From: Pectinophora gossypiella
Lineage: Eukaryota; Arthropoda; Insecta; Lepidoptera; Gelechiidae
Reading direction: 5' to 3'
Length of the DNA: 64,000 nucleotides
NCBI RefSeq assembly: GCF_024362695.1
Contig: NC_065433.1
Span: forward strand, 25,887,700-25,951,699
The position numbers and the translations under genes were made by a program. The notes beneath the pieces were generated by a model, which saw only the letters and a program-made list of their open reading frames with translations, was not told the origin of the DNA and ran no database searches. Shown one piece after another: positions 34,619-46,500 of the stretch; positions within the stretch are counted from its first letter, which is position 1, and each line of letters begins with the position of its first letter.

Positions 34619-34815
34619 CATCATCATCAGCTCATTAACGACCCCACTGCTGGGGCACGGGCCTTCCCTATGGATGGGTAGGGAGATCGGGCCTTAAACC
34701 ATCACGCGGGCCCAGTGCGGATTGATGGTTATTAACGACTGCTAATGCAGGCGGGACCAACGGCTTAACGTGCTTTCAGAAGCATGGAGGAGGTCAAGAT
34801 GAAAACTTCTGTCTT
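34619..34815 (-). mobile_element. SINE group D, head-truncated, 10-bp target-site duplication
   Basis: TCATCATCAGCTCATTAACG, CTGCTGGGGCACGGGCCTTC, then the central domain complement and AGATGAAAACTTC. ACTGTCAATT flanks both sides (34609-34618, 34816-34825). Confidence 0.85.
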
Positions 34816-34864
34816 ACTGTCAATTATTTAGTTTCAATAACTTTGAAAACTAACTTAACTTTGA

Positions 34865-34970
34865 TAATGAGCCATGTCAGGGGCCTATGGCGGCTCAATA
34901 ATAACCCTGACTCCAGGATTGCAGAGGTTAGTAACCCACCTGATAACCCACACGATACAAGAAAAATAAC
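34865..34970 (+). mobile_element. SINE group A, 3' fragment
   Basis: AATGAGCCATGTCAGGGGCC through ACCCACACGATACAAGAAAA. Confidence 0.7.
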
Positions 34971-35575
34971 TTTCAATACCTACGTGACCGAATCAAAGCA
35001 GCCGGTGTGGGGTCGAATCAAACATTTCACAACTCTGAATAATCAATTGAAAACTAATTACAGCTAATGAATATTGATTTCTAAAAGTCATTACTATACC
35101 GTTAAATTTGTTTTGTAGGCTGAATTAGAAGGTTTCCTTTTCTTTTTACAGCATAATGGAATTGCCGCGGTTTTTGTACGATGATCTCGATTCGTTTAAT
35201 TATCAGATTGGTCGTTAACGTTGATTTAAAGCTTCGGAATTAGTTCGGGGAACATTATAATTAGCAAAAACTAGTTGTCGGCGTCGGTAAAGGCTGAATT
35301 AGCTGCTCACCTCTGGGTCTTAATACTCTTAATGGTGTTCGAATTGAACAAACATCGAACAGGCGAACAGCAAATTGACGCCGAAAGCTTGCAAGATCGC
35401 CCAGCAAAGTTTATGCTAAAATGGTTTTACCATAAACCCAATTTTAATGCAAATGCTTATCTGCAAGCGTAAAGTGTAGAGCTGTAAATTATGAAACTAT
35501 TCCAATTAGCATACATACTTCCTTTACCGTATATCAGTAACGAGACATACCTAACCCAGGTGCACTTTAGAAAGA
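34971..35575. other. No recognised gene or repeat
   Basis: A 65-codon plus frame at 35275-35472 lacks motifs. Confidence 0.35.
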
Positions 35576-35690
35576 CGTTAAGCCGTTGGTCCCGGCTATT
35601 ACCCCCATACCGACCCTGCCGGCGTGGTCGACGATTTCTCTCAATCAGCGCTTATCGCTATGGACCCACTAGGGTTGGTTTCTGCCACTC
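35576..35690 (+). mobile_element. Retroposon joining the SINE central domain to group E body
   Basis: GACGTTAAGCCGTTGGTCCC is followed directly by GGCTATTACCCCCATACCGA, then GGCGTGGTCGACGATTTCTC and CACTAGGG of group E. It links group E to groups A, B and D. Confidence 0.75.
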
Positions 35691-35770
35691 TCATCAAAAT
35701 CTTCATAATTATAATATACTCTACAGTTTAGAGTTCTATTGACCTGGCCTTTCTTTAAAAAATCCGGGAT

Positions 35771-35911
35771 GTGATCGCGATTCGCCAAGGCTTTCCTTTC
35801 CTCTACCGACTTTATCAAGCCTCCCACTTACACCCGCATCATAAATCTTTTTCGTATGCTTTATTTCATTCTTTCTTCATGTCCGAACCATCCAAGCATT
35901 CCTTTTTCGCC
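35771..35911 (-). mobile_element. LINE C-terminal fragment
   Basis: The minus frame gives KIYDAGVSGRLDK with an upstream LGWFGHEER motif, the usual GHVERM region of LINE ORF2 ends. Confidence 0.6.
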
Positions 35912-36398
35912 AGTACATTTTTTTTCAACCATTACACTCCCTTAAATCGTCACTATTCCTTATTTGAATTTGCCACCCTTATACAGTTTTTTTTTTCTTC
36001 TCTGCCTTCATGCGACTTGCATATTTGCTAAAAACGAAAAGGCCAAAAACTTAGGAAACCTTTATGGAGAGGTACGGTACAGAAGGTTATGTGTTATGTG
36101 CATATTGTATATCGAAAACGATTTATTCAAATAAAGTTCCATTCCAACCTACCAACAATAAATCATCTACATTGTGTAACAACCAAAAGGCGGGGTGTAT
36201 TTGCCACATGTACACATTAGTATCATCAGATTTATTTAGATTTTGTTATTAATGTTCGTAATTTAATTATTATAAATGATAGCATGCTTCAATGGCATTA
36301 CACTAGGATTCCCCTTGTCAGGAGTATAGACATTATGACAAATGCCGTGTCTAGTATTAAGACTCACTATAAATACCATAGAATCTGCATCATTGTTG
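35912..36398. other. No recognised gene
   Basis: T-rich; AATAAA-like signal near 36128; nothing supported. Confidence 0.35.
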
Positions 36399-36440
36399 AA
36401 ATAATCTGTTGTCAAGCCCTAGCTTGACAACAGATTATTT
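36399..36440. repeat. Perfect 19-bp hairpin with 4-base loop
   Basis: AAATAATCTGTTGTCAAGC and its exact complement are separated by CCTA. No run of T follows. Confidence 0.9.
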
Positions 36441-36522
36441 AATAGAACCGGGACCTTTTCAACGTTAGACATTTACTAGGCAAATGAGTTAATCGGTGTA
36501 ACTACTGAAAGAAAAGACCGAC

Positions 36523-36688
36523 GATCCGTGCTTTGGAGTGCATGTTAAGCAGTCGTTCTCGGATACTATTTACCTAAGTAATCGCTACATGAACCATGTC
36601 AGGGGCCTTTGGCGGCTCAATAGTAACCCTGACACCAGGGTCGATGAGGTTGGTAATCCACCTCACAACCCACGCGATAGAAGAAGAC
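36523..36688 (+). mobile_element. SINE group A, 5'-truncated
   Basis: GATCCGTGCTTTGGAGTGCA through GGGTCGATGAGGTTGG and CACGCGATAGAAGAAG. Confidence 0.75.
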
Positions 36689-36695
36689 GACTAAC

Positions 36696-36800
36696 TCTCA
36701 ATTGGGCTAGTCAGAGGTACATCCATTGCAAGATGAACTGAGTACTCACGTTTTACGGAGCTTTCTTTTAGACCAATGAAACCCAACGTGATGGGTACTT
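36696..36800 (+). repeat. Dispersed repeat, group G
   Basis: CAATTGGGCTAGTCAGAGGT and CCAACGTGATGGGTA match 11128-11255. Confidence 0.5.
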
Positions 36801-38029
36801 TATGTATTTATTCATTTTTCGTATTCAAAACGCCAATTTCGTAATCTAAATCACAATGATAATTTTCTCTGTTGATTCAATAAAGTATATGTAGAACAAT
36901 CGCAGGCGCAACTGCGGAAAGTAACTAGTCACATTAAACCGATGGCTGCATTTTTTATAAGGTCGGGAAATTTCAATTAGATTGGATAGATAACACAGGT
37001 GTGAGGTACGGTAATGAGTACTAATATGTATACACTTTGAAACCATGTCACATTAACTTTTTTGACAAATAAAACCGTAAGTCTCATTAAATGTCAAATA
37101 TGATAGTGCGACAGGGTTCTAAAGTGGTTTTGCTCATGACTGTACACTCGTGCTTCAATCACGATCTACTAAGTGTGATCTTTTTTGACTAAATGTTTGC
37201 CGAATGCTTATTTACGTTACATAAAAGACATGTCTAAATAGATTAAAAACCCAGGACACTTCGAAGGACGGACTTAAGAGTAACCTAATAGTTACAGCGA
37301 TAACCAAACTCCACACTTACAAAGTCGCAGACAACAGCTGGTTAGCTATAAAATAGAAATGAAACTCTTGTACTCCGTTCGACACTTGTTCGGTTTACCT
37401 CAAATATTTGTGATCCAACATCATTCTGTGTGGTCTCGACACCTCGTGTTTTGGGTCCAAAATCAGATAAATTCAGATAAGGACACACGAAAAATGTACC
37501 AACGTTACGTACGTTCTTGACAAGCTTTTATTCCTACCGGAGTAGACAGCATAATTGTAAGAAAATTTGACTTTTAAACTGACGACCCGTGCATTTATTG
37601 GAGGTTAATATACTCGTAAGCTCGGTGGGTTAGTCCTTATATTCCACACCGCACAATTTTCGCTTAGCTAACAGACCAAAGAGTAGTTTAAATGCAGATA
37701 AGACAGGCTATATATTTGCACGTTGTTACTGCCTTCAGATTTAACCTCAAAATCCCTTATCAACCTCTCAGAATCAGATGAAAATACACGGCTGGCTATT
37801 GCAGCAGTGAACTAGGCATAATTTGATAACACTATCAGAGCAGTTATTGATTTTGATTTATGGCTTTGATTAGCCTCTGGTTTCTAGTATAGGTATATAA
37901 TAACCTAGTGCAGCTTTTGAATAGGTATATAAATGATCTTACTTCTTTATTCCGTTCTAAAAAAACTGTAATTGAGAAAAGATGTCAGTAAAAATCTAAT
38001 TAATTTCGTCCCGCTAAGTTACTTTTGCA
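36801..38029. other. Unique DNA with one dispersed repeat at 37053-37150
   Basis: In reverse, GTACAGTCATGAGCAAAACC and GAACCCTGTCGCACTA match 50830-50900 in opposite orientation. No gene. Confidence 0.45.
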
Positions 38030-38265
38030 ATACATAGTATAAAACAAAGTCGCTTTTTCTGTCCCTACATCCCTATATACGCTTAAATCTTTAAAACTAC
38101 GCAACGGATTTTGATGCGGTTTTTTTTAAATAGATAAAGTGATTCAAGAGGAAAGTTTATGTGTATAATAACATCCATTAAATAGTGGAGAAATACTTAC
38201 TGTTATTTTTGAGGTTTTTAAAGTGATGTCGTAAATAATTTCATTTTTCCTCAGCATTGCACCTC
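38030..38265 (+). repeat. Dispersed insect repeat with ACTACGCAACGGATTTTGAT
   Basis: I recall this motif (then GCGGTTTTTTT and GTGATTCAAGAGGAA) as a widespread interspersed repeat of insects, possibly a non-autonomous DNA transposon or Helitron part. Class not determined. Confidence 0.45.
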
Positions 38266-38589
38266 AGTCGCTAGTAAAATATATAATTGACTAGTGAATT
38301 TGTGTAGATCAATAGCGGAATTAAAAATAAAGAAAGTCCATTGTTTTGTTGTTATTATGTGTTATAAAGAAAGTCCAGTTGCGCGGGCGCGCCCGTGAGA
38401 CATATCCGTACATTTTCCATGCACCGGTCGAACTAGTACTTTAGAATGGGACATTCGCCTCACGCTACTGTCACACATGAGAATATATGGGACATTGTAT
38501 GGCACACGATACATGTTGCCAAACGGATAGACCTTCCCACGACCTAAACTGAGTAAAAATTTTCCAACATACTTCTGATAAATTTTTGA

Positions 38590-39076
38590 TTGAGGTGGAT
38601 TGCCAACCTCATTAACCCTGGTGTCAGGGTTACTATTAAGCCCCCAAAGGCCCCTGACATGACTCGTGTAACGACTACTTACTTACACAAGTATTATTTT
38701 AAAACATGGCAAATATTCCTATTATTTGCCATGTTTTAAAATCTTATGTATACCAAAGGGGAGTTGCGAGTCATTCCCAACACAAGTACTCTAGTTACTT
38801 ACTGGGAAGTCTCGACAACAAACTTCGATACAATTATGAGAAATAAACTATTTTGTTTTTATATTATTTATAAGTAAGTAGTAACCGGGACCAACGGCTT
38901 AACGTGCCTTCCGAAGCACGGATCATTTTACTTTCGGATAATCAGGTGATCAGACTGTAATGTCCTAACCAAACTAGGCATCACAAAGTAATTTTCGTGA
39001 TATTTCCCCACCGGGATTCGAACCCGGGACCACCGGATCGTGAGCCTAACGCGCAACCACTGGACCACGGAGGCCG
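38590..39076 (-). mobile_element. SINE group A split by a 178-bp insertion
   Basis: The group A complement runs 38590-38693, stops, and resumes at about 38872 to the tRNA-like head complement (GGACCACGGAGGCC, 39060-39075). The insert (about 38694-38871) starts with a 20-bp perfect hairpin; AAGTA adjoins both junctions. Confidence 0.8.
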
Positions 39077-40439
39077 TAAAATATTTACAGACATATCACA
39101 AGTCTAGCTCGAGACGTTTTCTACTAAAATAAATCTACTAAAATGAAACTCATACACAAGAATACAGAGTCTTGAGTATGAGTTCCAATAGCAGCACGGT
39201 TCAGTCACGATTTATCTTGCAGCGTGACAGTCGCGCGGATGCAGCGCTACAGCAACGCGACTAATTTGAAAGCGTCCTAAGAACGTTTAATCAAGGAGTG
39301 AATTTTGTACTGGGTCCTCATACGCTAATAATATGCCAGATGACAGTTTCTTAGAGAATCACACGGCTGGTTTATTACCGCTGTAAGCTGCTCTCGTGCG
39401 CGTACGCACACCGGCTAGCGGCTGTCCCGCATCGCCACACTTGCAGCCAGATTCGATTTTAGGTCGTCGCCGACTTACATAACAATTGAATAATGACTCG
39501 TACGCAGCAAGCGCTTGTCTACATCTATACTTTGTTTTAAATAGACGTGTTTACGAAGCAACTGTTTAGTACGAAGACTCGCTGAAAACTAATAAACCGA
39601 CTAGAATATCCGACTTAGCGGATTCTAGCCCACAGACGCAATCAAACTGTCCGATGCATAGTTTCTAACAAGATTCAAAGAGGTGTTAAAGTTGCACAGT
39701 GTTGTAGCAGAGTACAAACTCTGCACATACTGGCCTTTCTTTCTGATCGTCAAACATTTTTCGAGCTTCGAAATATCGAAATTTTCGAATTTCGAAGTTC
39801 ATTCCGCATTTCCTTTCATTTTACACTGACTCATTGCATCCCCGACCTTCATAAGAACAACATAATATTATACTGCTTAGCTCTGGCCGTGCCCTCTAAT
39901 TTTGAATTTGGATCTTTTTTTTTATATCTTATATCTAAGCATCGTTATAATTTGTTTGTGAAGTGTTGTTAATAAACTGGATATTCCTGTTGAATTTAAA
40001 ACGTTATTTTTCGTCGTTATTACCAATCATCCCACTACTCTGTCGTGCCGCAGTGTGTCAGTAATTGTGATAACCAAGTCGCATTTTTGTCGTACGCAAA
40101 ATTTTACAAGTAATAGATAGAATGTTTATTTAGGTTTAAGAAGGTACATAAACTTCTTAATATTATTTGAACATATATGAAATGTAAGACTTAAAACTAA
40201 AAAGGGTACTAGCTCGGCTAATGTCGTATCGACCCACATGAGGGATAATACGACGCCGATTTTCAACGAGACCTCTAAAGTGACCCCTAAAGTGCTAAAA
40301 GCGCTAACGCTTACTCTTACTCACGCGTGCCTTTTCTACGAATCAAATTACAGTAAGTGTCTACCTATCGTCACTTACTAACGGGCATAAGAAAAACGAC
40401 CATAACAATAAGATTGATATGATGGTGTTATGTGTATAA
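39077..40439. other. No recognised gene or element
   Basis: A moderately GC-rich patch at 39220-39470 and a TTCGAA-rich palindromic patch near 39760-39800. Confidence 0.4.
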
Positions 40440-40735
40440 AAACATAGAACACGTTCAGCTGCTTGTCTTCCCGGGCATGTCGTAAAATCCGACAGAGGGA
40501 TTGTGTCCTCTAACTTGATGGACTAATGTTATGGGCGATAGGCTTATCCTTATCACCATAAGGTTCATCATATCCAGCTTAAGACATCGTATTAACAGTG
40601 GCTGCAAGTTGTATTTGGTTACTTGTGGCTCTGCCCACCCCTTTAGGGATTTCGGGCGTGAGTTTATGTATGTGTATGTACGTGATATGTCCGCTTATTT
40701 CAATCCCATACATTTTTATCACTGTCGCTTTTATA
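40440..40735 (-). repeat. Dispersed repeat, group G, longest copy
   Basis: TGTCGTAAAATCCGACAGAG, GCGATAGGC and TCTGCCCACCCCTTTAGGG are shared with 50035-50165 and 53270-53335. Confidence 0.6.
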
Positions 40736-40802
40736 CCGTGTGAGAGCCCTCATTTATCTGCCCAAGTAGCAAAACTACAACTACGCTACGTCAACAATAA
40801 AA
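40736..40802 (+). mobile_element. Poly(A) retroposon group E, decayed tail
   Basis: GTGTGAGAGCCCTC, GCCCAAGTAGC and ACGTCAACAATAAAAAAAA. Confidence 0.5.
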
Positions 40803-41473
40803 AAAATTGAAATCCGGATAATTGACGGAAATATCGGTGAATATACATAAAAAAATAAACATAGAGACGAATTGAGAACCTCCGCCTTTTTTGAAGATGG
40901 TTAAAAGCAGAGCAGAGGCTTTTCGAAAGCGTTTGCAACTTGGCTGATTTTAAGTCTTCTCTGTACACACCAATGCTAGGTTTCGAGATTTTTCTTTAAT
41001 TGACGAGTTTCGCTACTTACCCACAACAGTTTTATGACCACCATTTCTCTTTAGCAGCATTTGCCGTCACGTTAACAGCATGTCTTGCCCTTAAGCCGCA
41101 AAAATCACACAGAATTAAATTTCAATAAATTAGAAATTAATTAAAATTTCCTTGGATGTGCTGTCAATATTATTTATATATTTTTTACAACCTTGTTTTG
41201 AAAGCGAATATTCGCATAAGCGGAGAATAGGAAAAATAATTAACCTCGCGACCTCGGGGAGAGGGGTCCGTTTATTGATAGATCCGTCACCATTCCACAA
41301 GGTCACAGAACCTGGTCACGGGTAAACCTGCTGATAGTTCCGCACTAACAAACACATTAAATTGTTTACAACGAGTTAAGTAGATCCTCTGGATAACTAT
41401 ATCCAATTCAAATTCAATAATATCTTTATTCGGCACAGGGTCCTAGATGGTCTTAAAACAAAACAGGTACTTA
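40803..41473. other. No gene; CR1-like tail shard at 41406-41445
   Basis: TTCAAATTCAATAATATCTT and GGCACAGGGTCCTAGA are the reverse of the CR1-like 3' end. Confidence 0.5.
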
Positions 41474-41482
41474 TAAGTATGT

Positions 41483-41785
41483 CTTCTTCTTATCGTGTGG
41501 GTTGTGAGGTGGAATAACAAGCTCATCAACCCTGGTTTTCAGGGTTATTATTGAGCCGCCAAAGGACAACATACTTACATCGGTAAATAGTAGTCGGGAC
41601 CAACGGCTTAACGTGCTTTCCGAAGCACGGATTATCTTACTTTCGGACAATGAGGTGATCAGCCTGTAATGTCCTAACCAAACTAGGGATCACAAAGTGT
41701 TTTTGTGACATGTCCCACCGGGATTCGAACCCGGGGCCTTCGGATCGAAAGCCCAAGCTCAACCACTGGACCACGGAGGACGTCG
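41483..41785 (-). mobile_element. SINE group A, full length
   Basis: Tail CTTCTTCTTATCGTGTGG to head complement GGACCACGGAGGACG; B-box complement GGGATTCGAACCC intact. TAAGTAT near both ends (41474-41480, 41786-41792). Confidence 0.9.
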
Positions 41786-42163
41786 TAAGTATTGAGAGAT
41801 CACAATGAAAGTGAACTAATAACTAATTGAACAATTAATTATTTATTCTGTTCAGAACATTCCACAAACAAGGCAAACATACTTACGCATAGGTATTTAC
41901 GCAAACAGATAAACTTTCCAGAGGAAACAAAAACTGTACTATTAAATAATGCTTGTTACGAGAGGTCACTGTAAGGTGTTTTGGCCGTCAAATGAATTGA
42001 AATGCAGTTAACACCAGAAATAAGTGTCTACTGTCTGAAACTTTCTCCATAAAAATCTTATTTTAGTTTTTGACATGTCTCTCAAAAAATACACAGAGGC
42101 GATACGGCGAATGTCGTGGACTGAAGATAGAATAAAGTATAATACTACGTAGCCATAATAACT

Positions 42164-42255
42164 CAGCCATAACACCTTGCGAAATGACGTAAATTCAAAA
42201 ATGTTACATTGACCTTCAAAGAAGTTTATCCATGATAATTAATTCTGAATTCTGT
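42164..42255 (+). mobile_element. LINE 3' end, opposite copy of 25705-25990
   Basis: CCTTGCGAAATGACGTAAAT and CATGATAATTAATTCTGAAT. Confidence 0.65.
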
Positions 42256-42403
42256 AGGTATATAACGGTATCTTTCCGCCCCGCACCGATTCGTATCGGG
42301 CGCCAATTCACCCCCTCTGGGTCTTCAATCTTACGTAAGGCCGCAAAACGCTAAGGAGTATGGAGATGCGAATGTGACGCGCGCACTTACAACACACACG
42401 GTA

Positions 42404-42852
42404 AAGGGCCCCATTTACGGTACGATTTGTCTGTACGATCCGTCGCTTCAGATCGATTCAAACGACGAATCGATAGTGTATATCAAGATCGTTAACGATT
42501 TACTTCATCGACGACGATATCGGAAATCGCAACAAAAACCCATGCAATCATGAATATCGTAACGATAAATCGACAGTGTGTTGCTCTTTACCACATTTTT
42601 TTAGGTTTTCTTTTTTTGTTTTGCAGCCGAATCAAAGTTACCGCCACATAGGTAAGGAAAAAAAGTTCATTTTCCATTTTATTACGCACGTATTGAATTA
42701 TTAAAATGTTTATACTAGTTTCAAATAAATAAATTATCGATCGTTGCGACCAATCGTTTCGTGTATGAGCGTCATTTGCGATGCGATCAATCGTCACGAT
42801 TTTCATCGGATCGATCGTACAGATGAATCGTACCGTATCCATATAGCCCCTT
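42404..42852. mobile_element. CGAT-rich MITE with 40-bp inverted ends
   Basis: Left CATTTACGGTACGATTTGTC TGTACGATCC and right complement GGATACGGTACGATTCATCT pair, next to GGGGCC / GGCCCC-like termini. The interior is crowded with ATCG, GATCG and CGAT words. No open frame of note. Confidence 0.6.
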
Positions 42853-43689
42853 AAGAATAAAGTTTTTGTACGCAGTCTCCGGGGTGACTATACAATCATT
42901 CTCGCCCCCAAAACGCTTACTATTCGATTGTATTACTGTCCAATAGGTATCTATGACATATCGCTGGTGAGATCGACAGTGCGATAGTTTACAAGTAGGA
43001 CAATTGTATCGAGACACCTACGCTTACGTTCTGAATAATTAATAGATAGTCGATATTACATTTAATATTAGGTACTACCTGTTATAACTGTACTCTGTCT
43101 GTTGCTCTGATCACAGATGTGTTACTATTTAAGGAGCAATTTCTGCCCCCGTAGCATGTTACACGTATGTCGCGCGCGACGCGATAAATTACCCAATAAT
43201 ATTGGCTTTGGCTGCATAACATAGCATAACGCCTGGTTCCTGAGGTGTATACTATAGGTATATACCCACACGCTTAAGTCCTATCGCTCTAATAGCCTTA
43301 TAATAATGTGCAGCGAGCATTAACTGTCTTATAAAAAATACTTTTTCAAACTAGGATAATTATATCTACCTACCACACTTATATAATACGAACGAAAGTA
43401 AAACTAAGATATGAGAAAGTTTATATAGCAAAATTAAACGTATCGCATTCCGTATAACGATCCGCTGATAACCACTACAACTTTATTTTAGCATGATATC
43501 AGATGTATAAATAAGGTGATAAACTTGTAGATAAAGGAGAGAATAGACCTCCTTAGATCACTAGGGCTCTAGAATTGTGACCTCACGCTCATTATAAGTA
43601 CAACTGATAAATGGAATACTGTCTTTCATATTGTCTTTTGCTAAGACTTTATCATTTATTATTAACCGTCTTCTTGTACATAACAGCGT
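42853..43689. other. No recognised gene or repeat
   Basis: Nothing supported. Confidence 0.35.
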
Positions 43690-43892
43690 CAATGGTCTTT
43701 GGTTAAGTTTCGGGCTCACGATCCTGAGGTCCCGGATTCGAATCCCAGTGGGGATATCTCACAAAAATCACTTTGTGATCCCTGGTTTGGTTAGCACACT
43801 ACAAACTGATTTCACCCGAGTAATCGTTCAGTTACACTCGAATGTCCGAAAGTTAGACGATCCGTGCTTCGGAAGGCACGTTAATAGGTCAC
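43690..43892 (+). mobile_element. SINE group A, 3'-shortened with tRNA-like head
   Basis: Head with B-box GGATTCGAATCCCAG; body stops after CTTCGGAAGGCACGTTAA. Confidence 0.75.
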
Positions 43893-44387
43893 CGAAAACT
43901 TAGATTGTGTTCTTTCTAAATAAACAATAGGTAATGGTGCCGATTCTGACAGGCAAAACTTTATTTTATTTTACTCTGACAGCTCAAAACATAGTGCCGT
44001 TCTTTACTTATGAGGAGTGCAAGACAGAGATAAAGCTAGTGTTAGAACTGTCAAACTGTGTCTGCATGAATCAGCACCCATCACCAGACTTATTTTATTT
44101 AAGTAACAGCTTTTTACGTTATCCTTATAAAAAGAATTAAGTTCGAGATTATTTTTACGATATTTTATCGTGTGTTCTTATAATTAACTATTTACGAAGG
44201 TCGCTCTAATTTAAGGTCATTAAGTAGAAAATGTCAACGGACCGCCGTGACGTATAGAGGTCAAGAGTAGGTAATGAAAACCGGATATATACGTTATGGA
44301 ATTTGTGAACCGCTAAAAAGCTTGACACGCTCAACGGTACAGCTGGTCCAGCTGGGCATAGAAAACTCACTAAATTCCTTTTCCCTA
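43893..44387. other. No recognised gene or repeat
   Basis: Nothing supported. Confidence 0.35.
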
Positions 44388-44556
44388 ATTCAAATTCAAC
44401 AATATCTTTATTCAATAGGTAACACAGTTACACTTTGATTCGTCATTTTTTACATAACGAACGTCTCTTCCGCCTAAAACTACTGCACACAACCTATATA
44501 GCCGGGGAAAGCCGCAAGAAAAACCACAGCACAGGGCCGTAGACGTTCTTTTAAAA
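44388..44556 (-). mobile_element. CR1-like LINE 3' UTR fragment
   Basis: TTCAAATTCAACAATATCTT, AGTTACACTTTGATTCGTCA and ACAGGGCCGTAGACGTTCTT are the reverse of 61026-61200. Confidence 0.75.
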
Positions 44557-44579
44557 ATAAACATAAAATATTGTTATAC

Positions 44580-44962
44580 AATGGTGCTAATTCCTGTAAA
44601 TACCATCTAATTTTATTTTAAGTTATATCTGTCATTTTATTATCCGCCGAAAAGGAAAAGGACGGGTAATCGACAAGCATAAAATTTATGGAACACACGT
44701 CAATTTTAAGGACAAATCTAAAACAACCGTCTAAAAATTTTACATCAGTCAATAACCCGACACAGGTAAGTAGACAGCACGTCAAACGGATTGCATACCA
44801 GCGACATACCCATTTGATTCGCCCGGGTTATTCATTCATTTACTCATTCTTCCTAAAATTAAGAGCTGTGAATTATCCGTCCCTTTCCTTTTCGACGGAT
44901 ATGAAAATGACGGATATAACTTAAAATAAAATTAGGCGGTGTCTGCAGGAATCGGGGCCAAT
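44580..44962. mobile_element. 383-bp MITE, copy 2
   Basis: Almost identical to 15315-15696 over its full length, including CAACCGTCTAAAAATTTTAC and GATTCGCCCGGGTTATTCAT. High identity suggests recent mobility. Confidence 0.85.
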
Positions 44963-45719
44963 TTAGCAATTTGGCTGCATAATATATCAGTTCCCAGACA
45001 GTTAACCCCATGCATTCATATCTTCTAGATAATCACTAATCTTATAATAACCTTTTTACAAAGTTTCTGTTTCATTACTGTCTTAAAAGGTAAATTCTAA
45101 ATATCAATGGGAATCTTATTGTAAAAACGTAACATTGCCCTTAATATATTTAGTGATTTTATGTTGTCGATTGATATGTAAGGCAAGTTTATGCTTATTC
45201 CGGTTTATGCTAATTAATCAGCTTTCAAATAAATTAGACGAATATTTACGCCTACTAAAAGATGCCCTCGTAAATCGACGCCATTTTAATTTTACATTAA
45301 TTTCAAAATATAAATCGTCGATTCGCAAAAAAAAACACTCGAAGTCAATAACTGCCGGACTTAAAAACTCTTTGCTTCATACTTAGTTAAAAAAATAATA
45401 ATACTGCTATGCCTAGCCTATTCATGCTTTAGAATATTTTTTTATGAAGAAAATAAGTAGTCATTTTATTTTTTATATCCAGTTGGATCAGCATGACGAT
45501 GCACTACAACATTCAGCCAATGAGCTAAAAAAACATCCAGTCAGATCTGTTTCACTACTAACACGAGTTTAAAGAACTCAATTCACGTGGCTCATTAACG
45601 TACTACCAAGTTTTTTTATAGATTTGCCTCACTACGAGTACATGGCCTAACAAATAAGGAGGCCGTAAACATCGATTAAGAGAGTGAGTTCTTTGTAACA
45701 GAGATGAACTATCTGTAAC
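44963..45719. other. No recognised gene or repeat
   Basis: An 83-codon plus frame at 45135-45386 lacks motifs. Confidence 0.35.
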
Positions 45720-45728
45720 TATGAGAGT

Positions 45729-46054
45729 CTTCTCCTTATCGTGTGGGTTGTGAGGTAGAATACCAACCTCATCAACCCTGGTGTCAGGGTTATAATTGAT
45801 CCGCCAAAGGCCCCTGACGTGGCTCACGTAACGATTACTCATTTACATCAGTAAATAGTAACCGGGACCAAAGGCCTAACGTGCCTTCCGAAGCACGGAT
45901 CATCTTACTTTCGGACAATCAGGTGATCAGCCTGTAATGTCCTAACCAAACTAGGGATCAAAAAGTGATTTTTGTGATATGCCCCCAACTGGATTCGAAC
46001 CCGGGGCCTCCGCATCGTGAGTCCAAAGCTCAACCAGTGGACCACAGAAGCCGT
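45729..46054 (-). mobile_element. SINE group A, full length, 9-bp target-site duplication
   Basis: CTTCTCCTTATCGTGTGGGT to GGACCACAGAAGCCG. TATGAGAGT lies on both sides (45720-45728, 46055-46063). Confidence 0.9.
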
Positions 46055-46147
46055 TATGAGAGTTGTAAGAGGCGTGGTAGACCAGACCAGTTACACGGTA
46101 AGAATCAGATTTTTGTATGGAGTGTCTGGTGTGTGCTTCGTATGTTA

Positions 46148-46500
46148 TAATCAAATCAAATGTACTTTATTTCACACAAATAAATCATAAGGCCTTTTTG
46201 CTCTGAAGCATTTTCTCCAGGCTACCACTACCAAGAATCAGCCATTAAAAACTTGGATGGATATATATTATATATATAACATTTGTATTTAATAAGTTTA
46301 GTGTTTACGCTTGTTTACCTTATTTGTTTTTTAGTAAGTATAGTATTGTACAATTATTGCTGTTAGACCGGCATAATACTACATCTATTTGTGGAAACCT
46401 ATAATTGTTTCTTCTGTATCCTATACATATATCTTTATATGTACTATAATGTTTAAAGTAGCTGGTTTTCCGAAATGTAAATAAATAAATAAATATTATA
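46148..46500. mobile_element. LINE 3'-end debris with AAAT/ATCAA tails
   Basis: TCAAATCAAATGTACTTTAT (minus-oriented tail) and, at 46480-46495, TAAATAAATAAATA closing a plus-oriented segment. Class tentative. Confidence 0.4.

Noticed and set aside
39960..40060. Possible LTR end (AATAAACTGG... then CGTTATT)
   Set aside because: No matching second LTR, primer-binding site or gag/pol sequence seen.
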